A DNA stretch of 64,000 nucleotides, from NCBI GenBank assembly GCA_913061235.1, contig CAJXTB010000016.1, positions 1-64,000 on the forward strand, read 5' to 3'. The position numbers and the translations under genes are program-made. Below, piece by piece: positions 26,449 through 35,704 of the stretch. The stretch comes from an uncultured Pseudomonadota bacterium (GTDB taxonomy: Bacteria; Myxococcota_A; UBA796; GCA-2862545). Each line of letters opens with the position of its first letter. The first letter of the stretch is position 1. The notes beneath the pieces are model-generated. The model had not been told where the DNA came from, ran no database searches, and saw nothing but the letters and a program-made list of their open reading frames with translations.

Positions 26449-27351
26449 TCAGCGAGCCACTTCTAGGCGAATCGCTTGCAGCTGAACCGTCTGATTGCTG
26501 TCCCACGCAGTGACGCGCACACGGGCAAACCGCTCGCCGTCGCTAGCGAGAACGGCTCCAGACTGTGCGACCGCCTGAAAACAGTCGTCATTCGACACAG
26601 ATGCCTCGTCCGGACCTGTACAGAGGGTGACGGTGTGTCCCGAGTCCGGCCCGCTGCTCACGAATGCGTGTGCGGCGGCCCAGCGACCGTCACCGTCGAA
26701 CGACAGTATTGGAGAGGTGTAGACACCGTAATGCCGCCCGCCAGTAGCATAGCCGCCGTCCTCGTCTACCAAGCCCGGGGCGGGTGTGATGGTGCCCCCC
26801 GCAGCGACCTCAGCGCCATCTAGGCGAATACGACCGACGCCACCGGGTCCGCCAGTTCCACCACCACCGACCTCGCTCCCTCCGGCACCGCCATTGGCAC
26901 GAATGGTTCCCGAGAGGTTGAGCTGCCGGGCGCGCAGATGGATGGACCCACCTGAGCCACCACCACCGCCGCCGTTGTTGCTGATTGTGGCGTTTCCGCC
27001 CCGCGCGCCATCGGCCAGCACTTGCCCGGTCACCACGAGGGCGTCGGCTTGAATACGAATGGCGCCTCCGCCATTTCCGCCGTGCCCCCCACGGCCCAAG
27101 TGGTCTTCATCTGAGCCCGACGCACCGCCACCACTGCCTAAGTACAGAACCGACAGCTCGGCATCTCCGTAGGGCTGGCCACCCGTGGCGTCCAGGGAGG
27201 CGTTGCGAGGGCAATCGCGTGTGACACCGGCACCCGCATATCCACCACCGCCGCCAGCACACCCGTAGTTCCCGGCATCGTACAGGCCGCCGCCGCCGCC
27301 GCCGACCACGTTGCTGCCGCTGATCTCACCGCCTGCTCGGTACCAGCCCAA
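26449..27351 (-). CDS. Glycine-rich surface protein, 3' part downstream of an in-frame stop
   Basis: From TTG 27349-27351 this reads 300 residues, but it is in the same frame as the 5' part and separated only by the TAA at 27388-27390 plus 12 codons. It probably encodes the C-terminal half of one protein. Gly-rich low-complexity runs (GGGGGG, GGAGGS) alternate with short strand motifs such as AIRIQADALVVTGQVLADG and SIHLRARQLNLSGTIRANG, a beta-helix-like surface fold. The C-terminal part (from about SPILSFDGDG on) is a normal folded domain. Whether this half is translated separately from the weak TTG, by readthrough, or not at all is open. Confidence 0.6.
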   Translation of the reverse strand: MGWYRAGGEISGSNVVGGGGGGLYDAGNYGCAGGGGGYAGAGVTRDCPRNASLDATGGQPYGDAELSVLYLGSGGGASGSDEDHLGRGGHGGNGGGAIRIQADALVVTGQVLADGARGGNATISNNGGGGGGSGGSIHLRARQLNLSGTIRANGGAGGSEVGGGGTGGPGGVGRIRLDGAEVAAGGTITPAPGLVDEDGGYATGGRHYGVYTSPILSFDGDGRWAAAHAFVSSGPDSGHTVTLCTGPDEASVSNDDCFQAVAQSGAVLASDGERFARVRVTAWDSNQTVQLQAIRLEVAR

Positions 27352-27387
27352 GATGGACTCACCGGGCTGCCCCGCAGTTCCCTGTGG

Positions 27388-28107
27388 TTACGATGTGAGA
27401 AATGAGTACTCGGCGCGTCCCCCTCGATACCCACGGGCAGACGCGTCGATCGTCCCGCTGATGACTACCTCTCCACGGGCTTGAATGTCGATGACCCCGC
27501 CATCCACGCCGTTGTACACCTGCGGAACTAAGGTGCCTTCAATGCGCACAGTGTTGTAGGCGTGAACGCCTGGCGCGAGCGTGAACGTCTCCCCCGTTGG
27601 CACAATGAGGTCGGTCAGGCCGGCTCCCCAGCCGCCACCGCCCAACGTCAATCCGTTCGTGTCTAGCTGCCAGCCATCCAGCTGCGCACCCAATCCACCA
27701 AGCTCGTCCCCTTGCACAGTGATCTCAGTCCGTGCGACCAACTGCTCGGCGGTCAGTCCTGCGACCGTGGCCGCCGACGGGGCTGCAGTCAGCCGCTGAC
27801 GAGGTCCCACCGCAACACCATCGACCGACGTCTGCACCCAACGAGGTCCGGCGAGAGCCGCGTCATCCAGGGAGTCGTCGGCCCCCAGGACAAGCGACGC
27901 ATAGCCATCCTGCAGAGTGAGCGTGAACGACTCGCTGAACACCGCATTGCCTGAGGTGGCGCTGTCGTACAGGACGACGGAGAGCCCATGTTCACCGTTG
28001 ACCGGCCCTCCCGCCGCGTCCAGAAGACGGACCTGGTGGTGTAGCTGAACGGGGGCGGCCGACGCCGACGCGGTCAACGAGAGAAGAGCGACTAAGCGCA
28101 GGATCAT
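27388..28107 (-). CDS. Glycine-rich surface protein, 5' part ending at premature TAA
   Basis: 239 residues from ATG 28105-28107. A signal peptide (LRLVALLSLTASASA) precedes a domain found at the start of many secreted myxobacterial proteins (HHQVRLLDAAGGPVNGEHGL, shortened), then beta-helix-type repeats (VVISGTIDASARGYRGG). It stops at TAA 27388-27390, yet the same frame continues for 312 codons with matching glycine-rich repeats. A single CAA-to-TAA change would explain it. It could be a recent pseudogene, a sequencing error or a programmed split. The export signal makes the 5' part translatable on its own. Confidence 0.7.
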   Translation of the reverse strand: MILRLVALLSLTASASAAPVQLHHQVRLLDAAGGPVNGEHGLSVVLYDSATSGNAVFSESFTLTLQDGYASLVLGADDSLDDAALAGPRWVQTSVDGVAVGPRQRLTAAPSAATVAGLTAEQLVARTEITVQGDELGGLGAQLDGWQLDTNGLTLGGGGWGAGLTDLIVPTGETFTLAPGVHAYNTVRIEGTLVPQVYNGVDGGVIDIQARGEVVISGTIDASARGYRGGRAEYSFLTS

Positions 28108-28233
28108 TGGAAACCTCGGTTGGTTCCACAGTGTACAGGACGCGACACAACATGAGCTGACAACCTGCTGACGACTCGGGCGGAACCGAAGCCAAACGCC
28201 GCCGGTCCACTGTTGACCACCAAGGAGTTCGCC

Positions 28234-29433
28234 GTGGGCCTGTCCCAGATTGCCGCCACCCTCGCCCTCGTGGGTGTGCCCTTCGCGTTGAGCGCTGGCA
28301 CTGCCTTCTTCACCGGCGTCCTGCGTCGCCACCGATCGATCACAACCACCCAGACTGCTGGAGAGTGGCTAACTGACGCAGTCATGACGGTACCCGATGT
28401 TCGCTGTGGCGTGTCTCCCGAGCTCGCCGGGGACGCCGACGGCTACTGGCCGCATGCCAAGACCATCACGCTCGGCTCAAGCACCTGGCGCGGTGTGGAC
28501 GCGGACGCCCAGGCGATTGCGGCACACGAGCTTGGACACGCCATTGAGCACCGCGACCGCCCCCAGCTCGCGGACCGACTGGCCCTGGCGCGCCGGATGA
28601 ACGGTGTCGTCACCCAGACCTTCGTCGCCTCTGCCCTCATCACCGTACTCTTTGCAGCCCCCGCCCTACTCCCACTCGTCGGCATCTCGCTTCTGCTAAG
28701 CGTCACACTTGGCGTTGCTACGTTGATTGAAGAAGGGTTGGCGTCCCGCGCAGCACACCGCTGGCTGGCACTGCACGAGCCCCGTCTCGACGTTCGCAAG
28801 CGGGTGACCCTTGGACTGGTCAGCGCGTTCGCTATCTACGCGAGCGAATGGCTCGGACGCGCAGCACTGCTTGTGGTTGGCGCGACATACAGCCAGTGGT
28901 TCGTTGCCGCGGAGCCGCTCGCTGTCACGGTGGATGCCGCTTGGCTGGGCTGGGCGGTGTTCTTCCTGACCCCCATCCTGGCCCTTCACGCTGGCGCCAC
29001 ACTCATTGGCGCCATCCGTCCGCCCGTCGCAGACACCGAGTTCCGCTTGGCGTGGACCTCTCAGCGCGAAGCAACTTGGGAGTTCCATGCCGCCCTGGTC
29101 ATCTTGGTGTGGGCCACCCTTGCGGCTCTGCATCCATGGAGTCGCCCCTACGCCCCATTGGTCGTTTTAGCAGCGATTCCAGCCATGGGTCCACTGGCCC
29201 ACTTGGGGCGCGGCATGGCATTGGTCCCGGTGATTGCGGCGTGGGCAGTTGGCGCCCATGTTGGCCTGTGGGGAGACGGCACCCGGCCCATGCGCGGGCG
29301 CACCCCTCGCCCCATTCCAGCCACTCAACTTGCCGTACTGAACGAAGACACGCTCACTCGTCTAGGACGTCTCGTTCGCGTCGCCTATGTCCCGCTTGCG
29401 CTTGTGTGGACTGTCCGATTCATGGCGGGCTGA
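28234..29433 (+). CDS. Membrane zinc metallopeptidase
   Basis: 399 residues. The GTG at 28234 is chosen over the upstream TTG because AAGGAG (28222-28227) sits 6 bases before it. An N-terminal membrane helix, the zinc site AAHELGHAIEHRD (HExxH) and a later EEGLASRA glutamate resemble the membrane Zn-peptidase 2 (PF04298) group. Several further membrane helices follow (around VASALITVLFAAPALLPLV, and two or more toward the C-terminus). Probably inner membrane; substrate unknown. Divergent from the glycine-rich surface protein. Confidence 0.83.
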   Translation: MGLSQIAATLALVGVPFALSAGTAFFTGVLRRHRSITTTQTAGEWLTDAVMTVPDVRCGVSPELAGDADGYWPHAKTITLGSSTWRGVDADAQAIAAHELGHAIEHRDRPQLADRLALARRMNGVVTQTFVASALITVLFAAPALLPLVGISLLLSVTLGVATLIEEGLASRAAHRWLALHEPRLDVRKRVTLGLVSAFAIYASEWLGRAALLVVGATYSQWFVAAEPLAVTVDAAWLGWAVFFLTPILALHAGATLIGAIRPPVADTEFRLAWTSQREATWEFHAALVILVWATLAALHPWSRPYAPLVVLAAIPAMGPLAHLGRGMALVPVIAAWAVGAHVGLWGDGTRPMRGRTPRPIPATQLAVLNEDTLTRLGRLVRVAYVPLALVWTVRFMAG

Positions 29434-29570
29434 GTCGTCTCTCCACGCGAGCGCCCCGCTCTGATCGTTGGACGCAATGCCAGTACATCCGCCCTGCCAC
29501 GGGGTCCAACCACAATCGCTGTAGTCGTACTTGGAAAGTGATCTAAGGTGATTTGTCGCAAGGAGAAACA

Positions 29571-30038
29571 GTGTCGTTGAGCCGTGCCGAACGCGAAGGT
29601 CTCGAGGTTGCAGGGTTCGCCCTGGCCGAAGGCATTGTGCGTGCAACACGGGCCACCCAGCTCGGCGCTGCGTTGGTGGTTCGTCATGGCAACGACATGC
29701 AGTGCATCCCGCTGGACGCGACCGCCGACCCCATGACCCGCGTCACCGCCATGCTTCAGACCGTAGGCAGCGGCGTGGCGGACGCTGCACTCCTAGAAGA
29801 ACAGGTCCATGGCGGACAGCGAACCATCCAGGTCTCCGCCTGGGTAGACGGCGAGTGGCGCTGCCAAATCGCTCTGCCATTCAGCGCCGGACAACCGCTT
29901 CATGTGCGACCCGAGCGCCTCATTGGCGACTGGCCGGTCACAGCGGACGTCGGACAAGCCCTGGATGCGGTGTACTCGGGTGTGTCCAACCACCCCGACG
30001 GCCTTCGCGCCTGGGTGAATGCCGTGGTGGACGTCTAG
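29571..30038 (+). CDS. Protein of unknown function
   Basis: 155 residues from GTG 29571, which has AAGGAG at 29560-29565. No signal peptide or membrane helix; the composition is that of a soluble alpha/beta protein. Motifs such as GAALVVRHGND and QVSAWVDGEWRCQIALPF are not recognised. It converges with the giant pseudokinase gene, ending 3 bp from its stop. The 137-bp gap before it holds no other gene. Confidence 0.65.
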   Translation: MSLSRAEREGLEVAGFALAEGIVRATRATQLGAALVVRHGNDMQCIPLDATADPMTRVTAMLQTVGSGVADAALLEEQVHGGQRTIQVSAWVDGEWRCQIALPFSAGQPLHVRPERLIGDWPVTADVGQALDAVYSGVSNHPDGLRAWVNAVVDV

Positions 30039-30041
30039 CCG

Positions 30042-33000
30042 CTACTCGTCGTCTCTACGAGACTTGCGTAGCCGAGCACGCAGTGCTTCCCGCTTCTTTC
30101 GACGGGCTTCCGCCGCTGCATCACCGGCTGGCGGTGCAGGACGGGCTGCACGTGGCACAGCCTTGGCTTCGGTTCCAAAGGACTCGCGACGCGGTGCCGC
30201 CAACTTCTCGGCCGGTGGGTCTTGGCGTGACGCGGCGGCATCACGAACGGGTGAGTCTCCCCCCGCGCGACGTTTCTCCATGCGCTCAGACCGACTCTTC
30301 GCAGGTCCCCCTGCGCGCAACGACTGACGCAACCGAGCCAGCCGGTCTTCACCACTGCCAGCAGCAGGCTCCGGAGGACTGCGACGCGGTGGGGGGGCTG
30401 GCGTGTTGAGGGGCCGCGGAGCCGGCGGTGGTGCCGCAGCTGTACGTGGGGACGGCGGCGTTGGACTCGACGATGTCTCACTGTTGTAGGTGCGACTGCG
30501 CGCGTGGCGCTCACGGGTTTCACGCGTTGGCCGTGGTGCGCCGCCAGAGGCTTCCAGACGGCTGCGTAGACGGTCAGCCCGGCTGCTTCCACTGCTGCGA
30601 CGGGGAAGACGACGACGCTCGTTCACGGCGGCCTCTGCGGCCTTGCGTGCAGCGTCTTCACGGGCGCGGTCAATGGCTTCGCGGCCCTTACGGTCCAACT
30701 CGAGGGACCTAGCCAACGCGGCAATGGCAGAATCCAACGCGCTAGCAGCTTGGTCGGCCATGTCAGAAGCCAGGAGTGGACGGTCCACTTCACTCACCTC
30801 TAGCGACAAGCCGAGGGCCTTTGCAGCGGCGTTCTCAGCGTCGTCCACCACCCGTTCAAGGTCGGCCAGCGTCTGCTGAACCGCAGGCCCGACGTCGTCC
30901 AGATCACTCGCCGTGCTCTGAAGAGCTTCGAGGGTGTCACGGCAGCCGGTTGCGGCTTCTTGCGCAGACACCGCTGCATCGGACACATCACTCTGCGCTC
31001 TGTCGATGGCGGCCACATGGGCCTGGCGTTGAGTGATGGCTGCACGCGCAGCTTCCATGCGCTGAGTGGCTTCGCCAAGGGCTGCAATCGTTGCGTCCGT
31101 GCCCAAGCGAATCAGGTCGGCAAGGTCCAATACGGCATCAAGGTCCTGTGCTGCAGCCAGTCCCTCGCCAACGCGAACCGTGTCGCCTGCACGCACCCGA
31201 ACGTCATCCGCGGCAGACTTCAGCGCTGCTAGCGCCGCTTGAATCGCGGGACTGTCGACACTCGCGGCATCCTTCTCCGCAGCAGTCACAAATCCCTGCG
31301 CTCTGGCGACCGAGGCACGCGCCTGGGACAGTGGATGACGGGCATCTGAGCGGGCTTCTTCCAGGCGACGGTCCGCTTCTGCGCGCTCTTCGTCCATTCG
31401 ACGGTTTGCGTCTGCCAAGATCTCACTGACAGAGGCGGCGACCTCTTCTGCGCGTTCGGCAGACAGACGTGCCGCACGAACAATCGGCTCTGCAGCGGCA
31501 AGTTCCGCCACCAGAGCGACCATCGGTCCTGCGGCAGCCGCCTTCTTCGCCGCTTTTTCCGCGAGTGCTACGGCAGCCTGCGCTCGCTGGGCGACTTCGC
31601 GCGTGGACGCACGTTCGGCCAACTCAACCAAGTGAGCGACCTCGCTGGCGCGCACACGGGTCACTTCAACCGCTGCCCGCGCACGGCCTCCCAGGGTAGC
31701 AACCTCTTCGCGGACCGTCTGCAGAGCACTGGCCTCTTCAACGGCTCGGCGTGCGCTGTCGACCGCAAGCTCGACCGCTCCGGTCAGGTCCGCCGCGCAG
31801 GTCTCGGCCAGCTCGATGAGGGGCTGGACCTCAGGAGCCAGCAGCTCGGGGTCGTCATGAGTCAACCGCTCGACCAGGTCTGCGAGGCGTTCATAGGCCG
31901 CGCCAACCCGCATGGCTCCGCGACGTGCCGCGGCGAACCGGTCCAGAGCGTCGTCTGAGTCGGCGCGGGTGACTTCTTCGCGAGCGCCCTCAATGGCCGC
32001 GTCCACACGTTCGCGAATCTCACTCGCCCGGTCAAAACCGCCTTGAACCACGCGAACAGCATCATCACGTCGCCGCTTCGCATCACTGGCGCGCGACTGT
32101 GCTTCGTCTTCAGCAGCGGCCACCACAGTCTCGGACAGCTCACCGGCCTCGAGGGTCAGCGCTTCGAGTTCATCGCTCGCAGCCCGTGCTTGATTCGCGA
32201 GCGGCTCTGCCGCGACACGTGTGCTCGCACTGGCAACACCATCTGCTAAGAGCTGGAACTCGGGTCCGAGCGACTCGGCACGCATGACCATCACTTCCAG
32301 CCGGCGAATCCCGTCCGAGATGGACGCTCCTCGAGCGGCGAACGGAATGATCTCGCGTTGGGTCGAAGAGAGTAGGCCACGCAGCGTGTCTGTATGTGCC
32401 GCGACCTGGGTCCGACAGCGCCCCACCGTCTCGCGGGCCTCGGTCAATGCATCCGACTCGGTTCGCGCAGAGGTCAACGCCGCCTGAAGCGCACCGGAAG
32501 CGCCATCGAGTCGCTGTAGTAGCTGCTCCACACGGGCCGCAGCCTCATGGGTGGTTCCCATGGCCGACTCGACGACAGAAGCGGCTCCAGCTCCTTCGGC
32601 CGCGCGGCGAGCCCCCATTGTTCGCTGCACTTGAGCGGCGAACTCCGGCCCGAGACCTTCGAGCGCGGACATGGCCATCTGCGTATCTGGCGTGTTCCAC
32701 CCACGGGCTTCGTGACGCGCGGCGGTCATGACCTCGGTCCACTTGCGCTGTGCATCTGCAACCGTGGTCTCAAAGCCGGTCAGACGCTCTAGCGCCGACG
32801 TGCGACGTTGGACGTCTTCATCAAGCGCTGCTGTCGCCTTGGCCATAGCCGAGTGCGCTGCTGGAATGTCTTCAGCAATGCGCTCACGGAACGAGCGCGC
32901 CGTGTCGGCATACCGAGCGGCCTCATCTGCATGAGCTTGGGTCTTGGCCTGCCGTGCGGCGTCGCGGGCTTCAGACGCCTGATACGCCGCAATATCGATG

Positions 33001-35606
33001 ATCTCAGCGGCGACATCCCGCAGTCGAGTCGCTTCGAGGTGTCCACCATCCACCACGCGTGCGGACAGGGTGGCCAGCTCTTCTTGTGCGCTGGTCACTT
33101 GCGCCGAACAGAGCTTGGCGCTCTTTTGGGCCTCACTCACAGCATCGGTCAGGGCTTGAGCAGCCTGGCGCTCACGGCGCAGCTCAGCGAGCTCTCGGTT
33201 GCACGCCTCACGCGCACGCCGGGCCAAGTCGAGCACTTGGTCGGCCGAACCACTGACTTCCGCGGCACTGGACCGAGCAGAACTCAAGGCTTGCTGTGCG
33301 TCTTCGACGGTCGAGGCGACGGCAACACGGGCGGCATGCCCCCGCGCTTCTACACCCGCTCGCTGAAGCTCCGACCACGCTTGGCTGGCTTGGCGAATGG
33401 CGGTCCGTGCGCCGCCGCCCTGCACCTCTTTCGTGTCTTCCAGAAGCTGGTCCATGACCTGACGAACGCGAGCGGTCGCCGCATCTGACTGCTCCACCGC
33501 CTTAGCGGCATCCTGGCGGGCGGCATCTCGACGCGCCAGTGCTTCGGCTGCAAGCCGAGTCGCTGTGATGGCCTGCTCTACGCGTTCGCCACCGAGAACA
33601 AGCTGCGCATCGACGCGCCCCAGACACAAGCGGGCCTGCTGGGCGGCTGCCAGCGCATCCGTCTCATTGTCAGATGCGCGTGCGTCGCTGACTGCGGCCG
33701 CACAGGCGTCGCGCTCACCCATGAGGATGTCCACAATCGCAGACGCCCGACCAATAGCGGCCGTCGCTTCGTCTGTCGGACTGACGGCATTGGCGCTCTG
33801 GGCGCTCTCTAGACGGTCCGTGAGCCGAGTGAGCCGCTCTTCGAGAGTACGGTGAGACCGCTCAGCGGCATCCACGGCTTCGAGCCGCGCTCGGTCGACA
33901 TCTGCGCGCAGAGTGTCGAGCAAGGAACTTGCAGCGGTGCCAGCAGATTCAGCAGCATTGGCGGCATCACGCAGGCGCAGAAGCGCGGCATCTGCTACCT
34001 CAGCGAGCGTTGCCGAAGCCAGGACCGAGGCCGCTTCTTCCGCGACACGCAAGGCACGCTCTGCCCGCTGACGCAGGTCATCCAGTCCTTGCTGCCCCGC
34101 TCCCGTAGGCAGCTTGTCCGACGCCATCTCCGAGCGGACCGCATCCGCAATTCGAGCCACCGCCCGGACACCAGAACGCGCGCGAGACACGGCTTCCGGC
34201 GCTTCACTACGGGCTTCTTCCACCCGCTCCATCTCGCCAGCGATCCGATGGGCCGAACGTCGAATGTCGGTCAGCGCGTCGACCGCTGCGGCCAGCGCAA
34301 CGTCCGCTTGACGAGCAGCGCCGTGTACGAGGGTCAAGGTGATCTGAGCTTCCGCCGCAGACTCGTCCATGTCCACCAGATTCGACGCACCGCGTGCCGA
34401 GTCACGCGCCTTCTCCGCCCTACGCGCAGCCGACGTTGCCCGGTCGATGTCCGCTGCCGATTCGAGTCCGAGGTCTCGGCCTTCGTTGCGGCACATCTCG
34501 GCCAGCTCGGCGGCCAAGGCGGCCACACGGCCTGCACGCTCAACGACATCCGTGGCATGGGTCTGAACGCTCTGAAGCGTCATCTCACCGGCCAACGGCT
34601 CGACCGCCTCTACAATCCCCAAGACTTGGGTGGGTGCAGGGTCAAACACATCGTCATCGTCATCGAGCTCGACCTCAACAACGACAACCTCAACGGCCGC
34701 ATCGTCGTCCAAGGGAAGCTCTGGGACGTCTTCTTCAATCGGCACATCGTCCGGCGACAGCGACTTCAAGGCCGTACGAACAGCTTGCCCGAGGCCCGGT
34801 CCTTCAAGCGCTCCAAGACCATCGAGTGCCCGAAGGAACTCAGACCCGCGGCGGTAGCGGTCGGACGGCGTTCGTGAGGTGGCACGCGCCAAGATGACCA
34901 CAAGTTCTGGCGGATATCCCTCGCCCAGCTCAGCCATGGCCACTGGGCCTTCGCCACGGTGGATTTGCTCCAGGACCTCTTCCGCATCGCCCACGTAGGC
35001 GTGGTGACCAGTCAGCACTTCCACCGCTACCAGGCACAGCGCCATCAGGTCGCTCGACAATTCCTCAGCAGCATTGTCGATGACTTCGGGTGCGGTGTAG
35101 CGGAGCGCGTCACCGGGCAGCTTGACCGCGTCATCGTCTAGGAATCCGTAGATGTCTACGCGCGGCATGGCGTAGCCCAACACCTGAACGGCACCGTCAC
35201 CGTCGACCAAAACGGTCCAGGGCGTCACAGCACCGTGAGCGTACACACCGACACGAGCGCCCATACGAGAGGCACGAATCAGCACCTCACCAACGCGGCG
35301 CAGGAACTCGGCGCAGGCGCGCGGCCCACAGGTGTTGCCAGCGGCCTTGAGGGTGTCCACCACCTCTCGAACCGAGAATCCAGGGTGCACTTTGTAGTTG
35401 AAGGCGCCCTGCTGGACCTCACCGAACAGCCCAGCCAGACCCGGAATGTTGGGCTGACGTAGCCATACATCGGCGTCCCCGAAGCCTCTACGCAGCTCCG
35501 CATGCGCTCGGAACGTCTTGTGAAACCAGACGGTAGCGGTGCCTGCGGCATCGTCCAGCAGCAGGTCAAACCCAGGTCCGGTGACGGTTCGCTGTCCTTG
35601 CCCCAC
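30042..35606 (-). CDS. Giant pseudokinase-like protein with very long coiled coil
   Basis: 1854 residues, GTG start at 35606 with AGGAG upstream. Residues 1-290 resemble a protein kinase but lack catalysis: the VxxK Lys may be K30, HRD is H124-G-A126, and DFG is replaced by G144-Y-A, while the APE motif (172-174) remains. An acidic linker (about 290-340, Asp/Glu/Val-rich) leads to about 1350 residues of Ala/Glu/Arg/Asp heptads, predicted coiled coil. The last about 160 residues are basic and Pro/Ser/Arg-rich (with RRSSGSSRADRLRSRLEASG, and ending KKREALRARLRKSRRDDE). No membrane segment is seen. A cytoskeletal or organising scaffold with a ligand-binding pseudokinase head is the likeliest reading, which is inference. 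Confidence 0.83.
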   Translation of the reverse strand: MGQGQRTVTGPGFDLLLDDAAGTATVWFHKTFRAHAELRRGFGDADVWLRQPNIPGLAGLFGEVQQGAFNYKVHPGFSVREVVDTLKAAGNTCGPRACAEFLRRVGEVLIRASRMGARVGVYAHGAVTPWTVLVDGDGAVQVLGYAMPRVDIYGFLDDDAVKLPGDALRYTAPEVIDNAAEELSSDLMALCLVAVEVLTGHHAYVGDAEEVLEQIHRGEGPVAMAELGEGYPPELVVILARATSRTPSDRYRRGSEFLRALDGLGALEGPGLGQAVRTALKSLSPDDVPIEEDVPELPLDDDAAVEVVVVEVELDDDDDVFDPAPTQVLGIVEAVEPLAGEMTLQSVQTHATDVVERAGRVAALAAELAEMCRNEGRDLGLESAADIDRATSAARRAEKARDSARGASNLVDMDESAAEAQITLTLVHGAARQADVALAAAVDALTDIRRSAHRIAGEMERVEEARSEAPEAVSRARSGVRAVARIADAVRSEMASDKLPTGAGQQGLDDLRQRAERALRVAEEAASVLASATLAEVADAALLRLRDAANAAESAGTAASSLLDTLRADVDRARLEAVDAAERSHRTLEERLTRLTDRLESAQSANAVSPTDEATAAIGRASAIVDILMGERDACAAAVSDARASDNETDALAAAQQARLCLGRVDAQLVLGGERVEQAITATRLAAEALARRDAARQDAAKAVEQSDAATARVRQVMDQLLEDTKEVQGGGARTAIRQASQAWSELQRAGVEARGHAARVAVASTVEDAQQALSSARSSAAEVSGSADQVLDLARRAREACNRELAELRRERQAAQALTDAVSEAQKSAKLCSAQVTSAQEELATLSARVVDGGHLEATRLRDVAAEIIDIAAYQASEARDAARQAKTQAHADEAARYADTARSFRERIAEDIPAAHSAMAKATAALDEDVQRRTSALERLTGFETTVADAQRKWTEVMTAARHEARGWNTPDTQMAMSALEGLGPEFAAQVQRTMGARRAAEGAGAASVVESAMGTTHEAAARVEQLLQRLDGASGALQAALTSARTESDALTEARETVGRCRTQVAAHTDTLRGLLSSTQREIIPFAARGASISDGIRRLEVMVMRAESLGPEFQLLADGVASASTRVAAEPLANQARAASDELEALTLEAGELSETVVAAAEDEAQSRASDAKRRRDDAVRVVQGGFDRASEIRERVDAAIEGAREEVTRADSDDALDRFAAARRGAMRVGAAYERLADLVERLTHDDPELLAPEVQPLIELAETCAADLTGAVELAVDSARRAVEEASALQTVREEVATLGGRARAAVEVTRVRASEVAHLVELAERASTREVAQRAQAAVALAEKAAKKAAAAGPMVALVAELAAAEPIVRAARLSAERAEEVAASVSEILADANRRMDEERAEADRRLEEARSDARHPLSQARASVARAQGFVTAAEKDAASVDSPAIQAALAALKSAADDVRVRAGDTVRVGEGLAAAQDLDAVLDLADLIRLGTDATIAALGEATQRMEAARAAITQRQAHVAAIDRAQSDVSDAAVSAQEAATGCRDTLEALQSTASDLDDVGPAVQQTLADLERVVDDAENAAAKALGLSLEVSEVDRPLLASDMADQAASALDSAIAALARSLELDRKGREAIDRAREDAARKAAEAAVNERRRLPRRSSGSSRADRLRSRLEASGGAPRPTRETRERHARSRTYNSETSSSPTPPSPRTAAAPPPAPRPLNTPAPPPRRSPPEPAAGSGEDRLARLRQSLRAGGPAKSRSERMEKRRAGGDSPVRDAAASRQDPPAEKLAAPRRESFGTEAKAVPRAARPAPPAGDAAAEARRKKREALRARLRKSRRDDE

Positions 35607-35626
35607 GTGATCGACTCCTGTGACCG

Positions 35627-35638
35627 AGGGTATACCCT
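35627..35638. promoter_or_regulatory. Perfect 12-bp palindrome between giant gene and dusA
   Basis: AGGGTATACCCT is an exact palindrome in the 98-bp divergent region, 21 bp upstream of the GTG of the giant pseudokinase gene. It contains TATACC, which could serve as a -10 on the minus strand, but no convincing -35 is seen. It may be an operator; a chance 12-bp palindrome cannot be excluded. Confidence 0.3.
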
Positions 35639-35704
35639 ACGTCGCTAGGTCCGTAGCACGTCACAGCACCTTGACGGGCGGAGTCTGACGTAGGAAGTGG
35701 CCAT

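Noticed and set aside
33852-34877. 341-codon open frame on the plus strand
   Set aside because: It is antisense to the giant coiled-coil gene and has no recognisable features or ribosome site.
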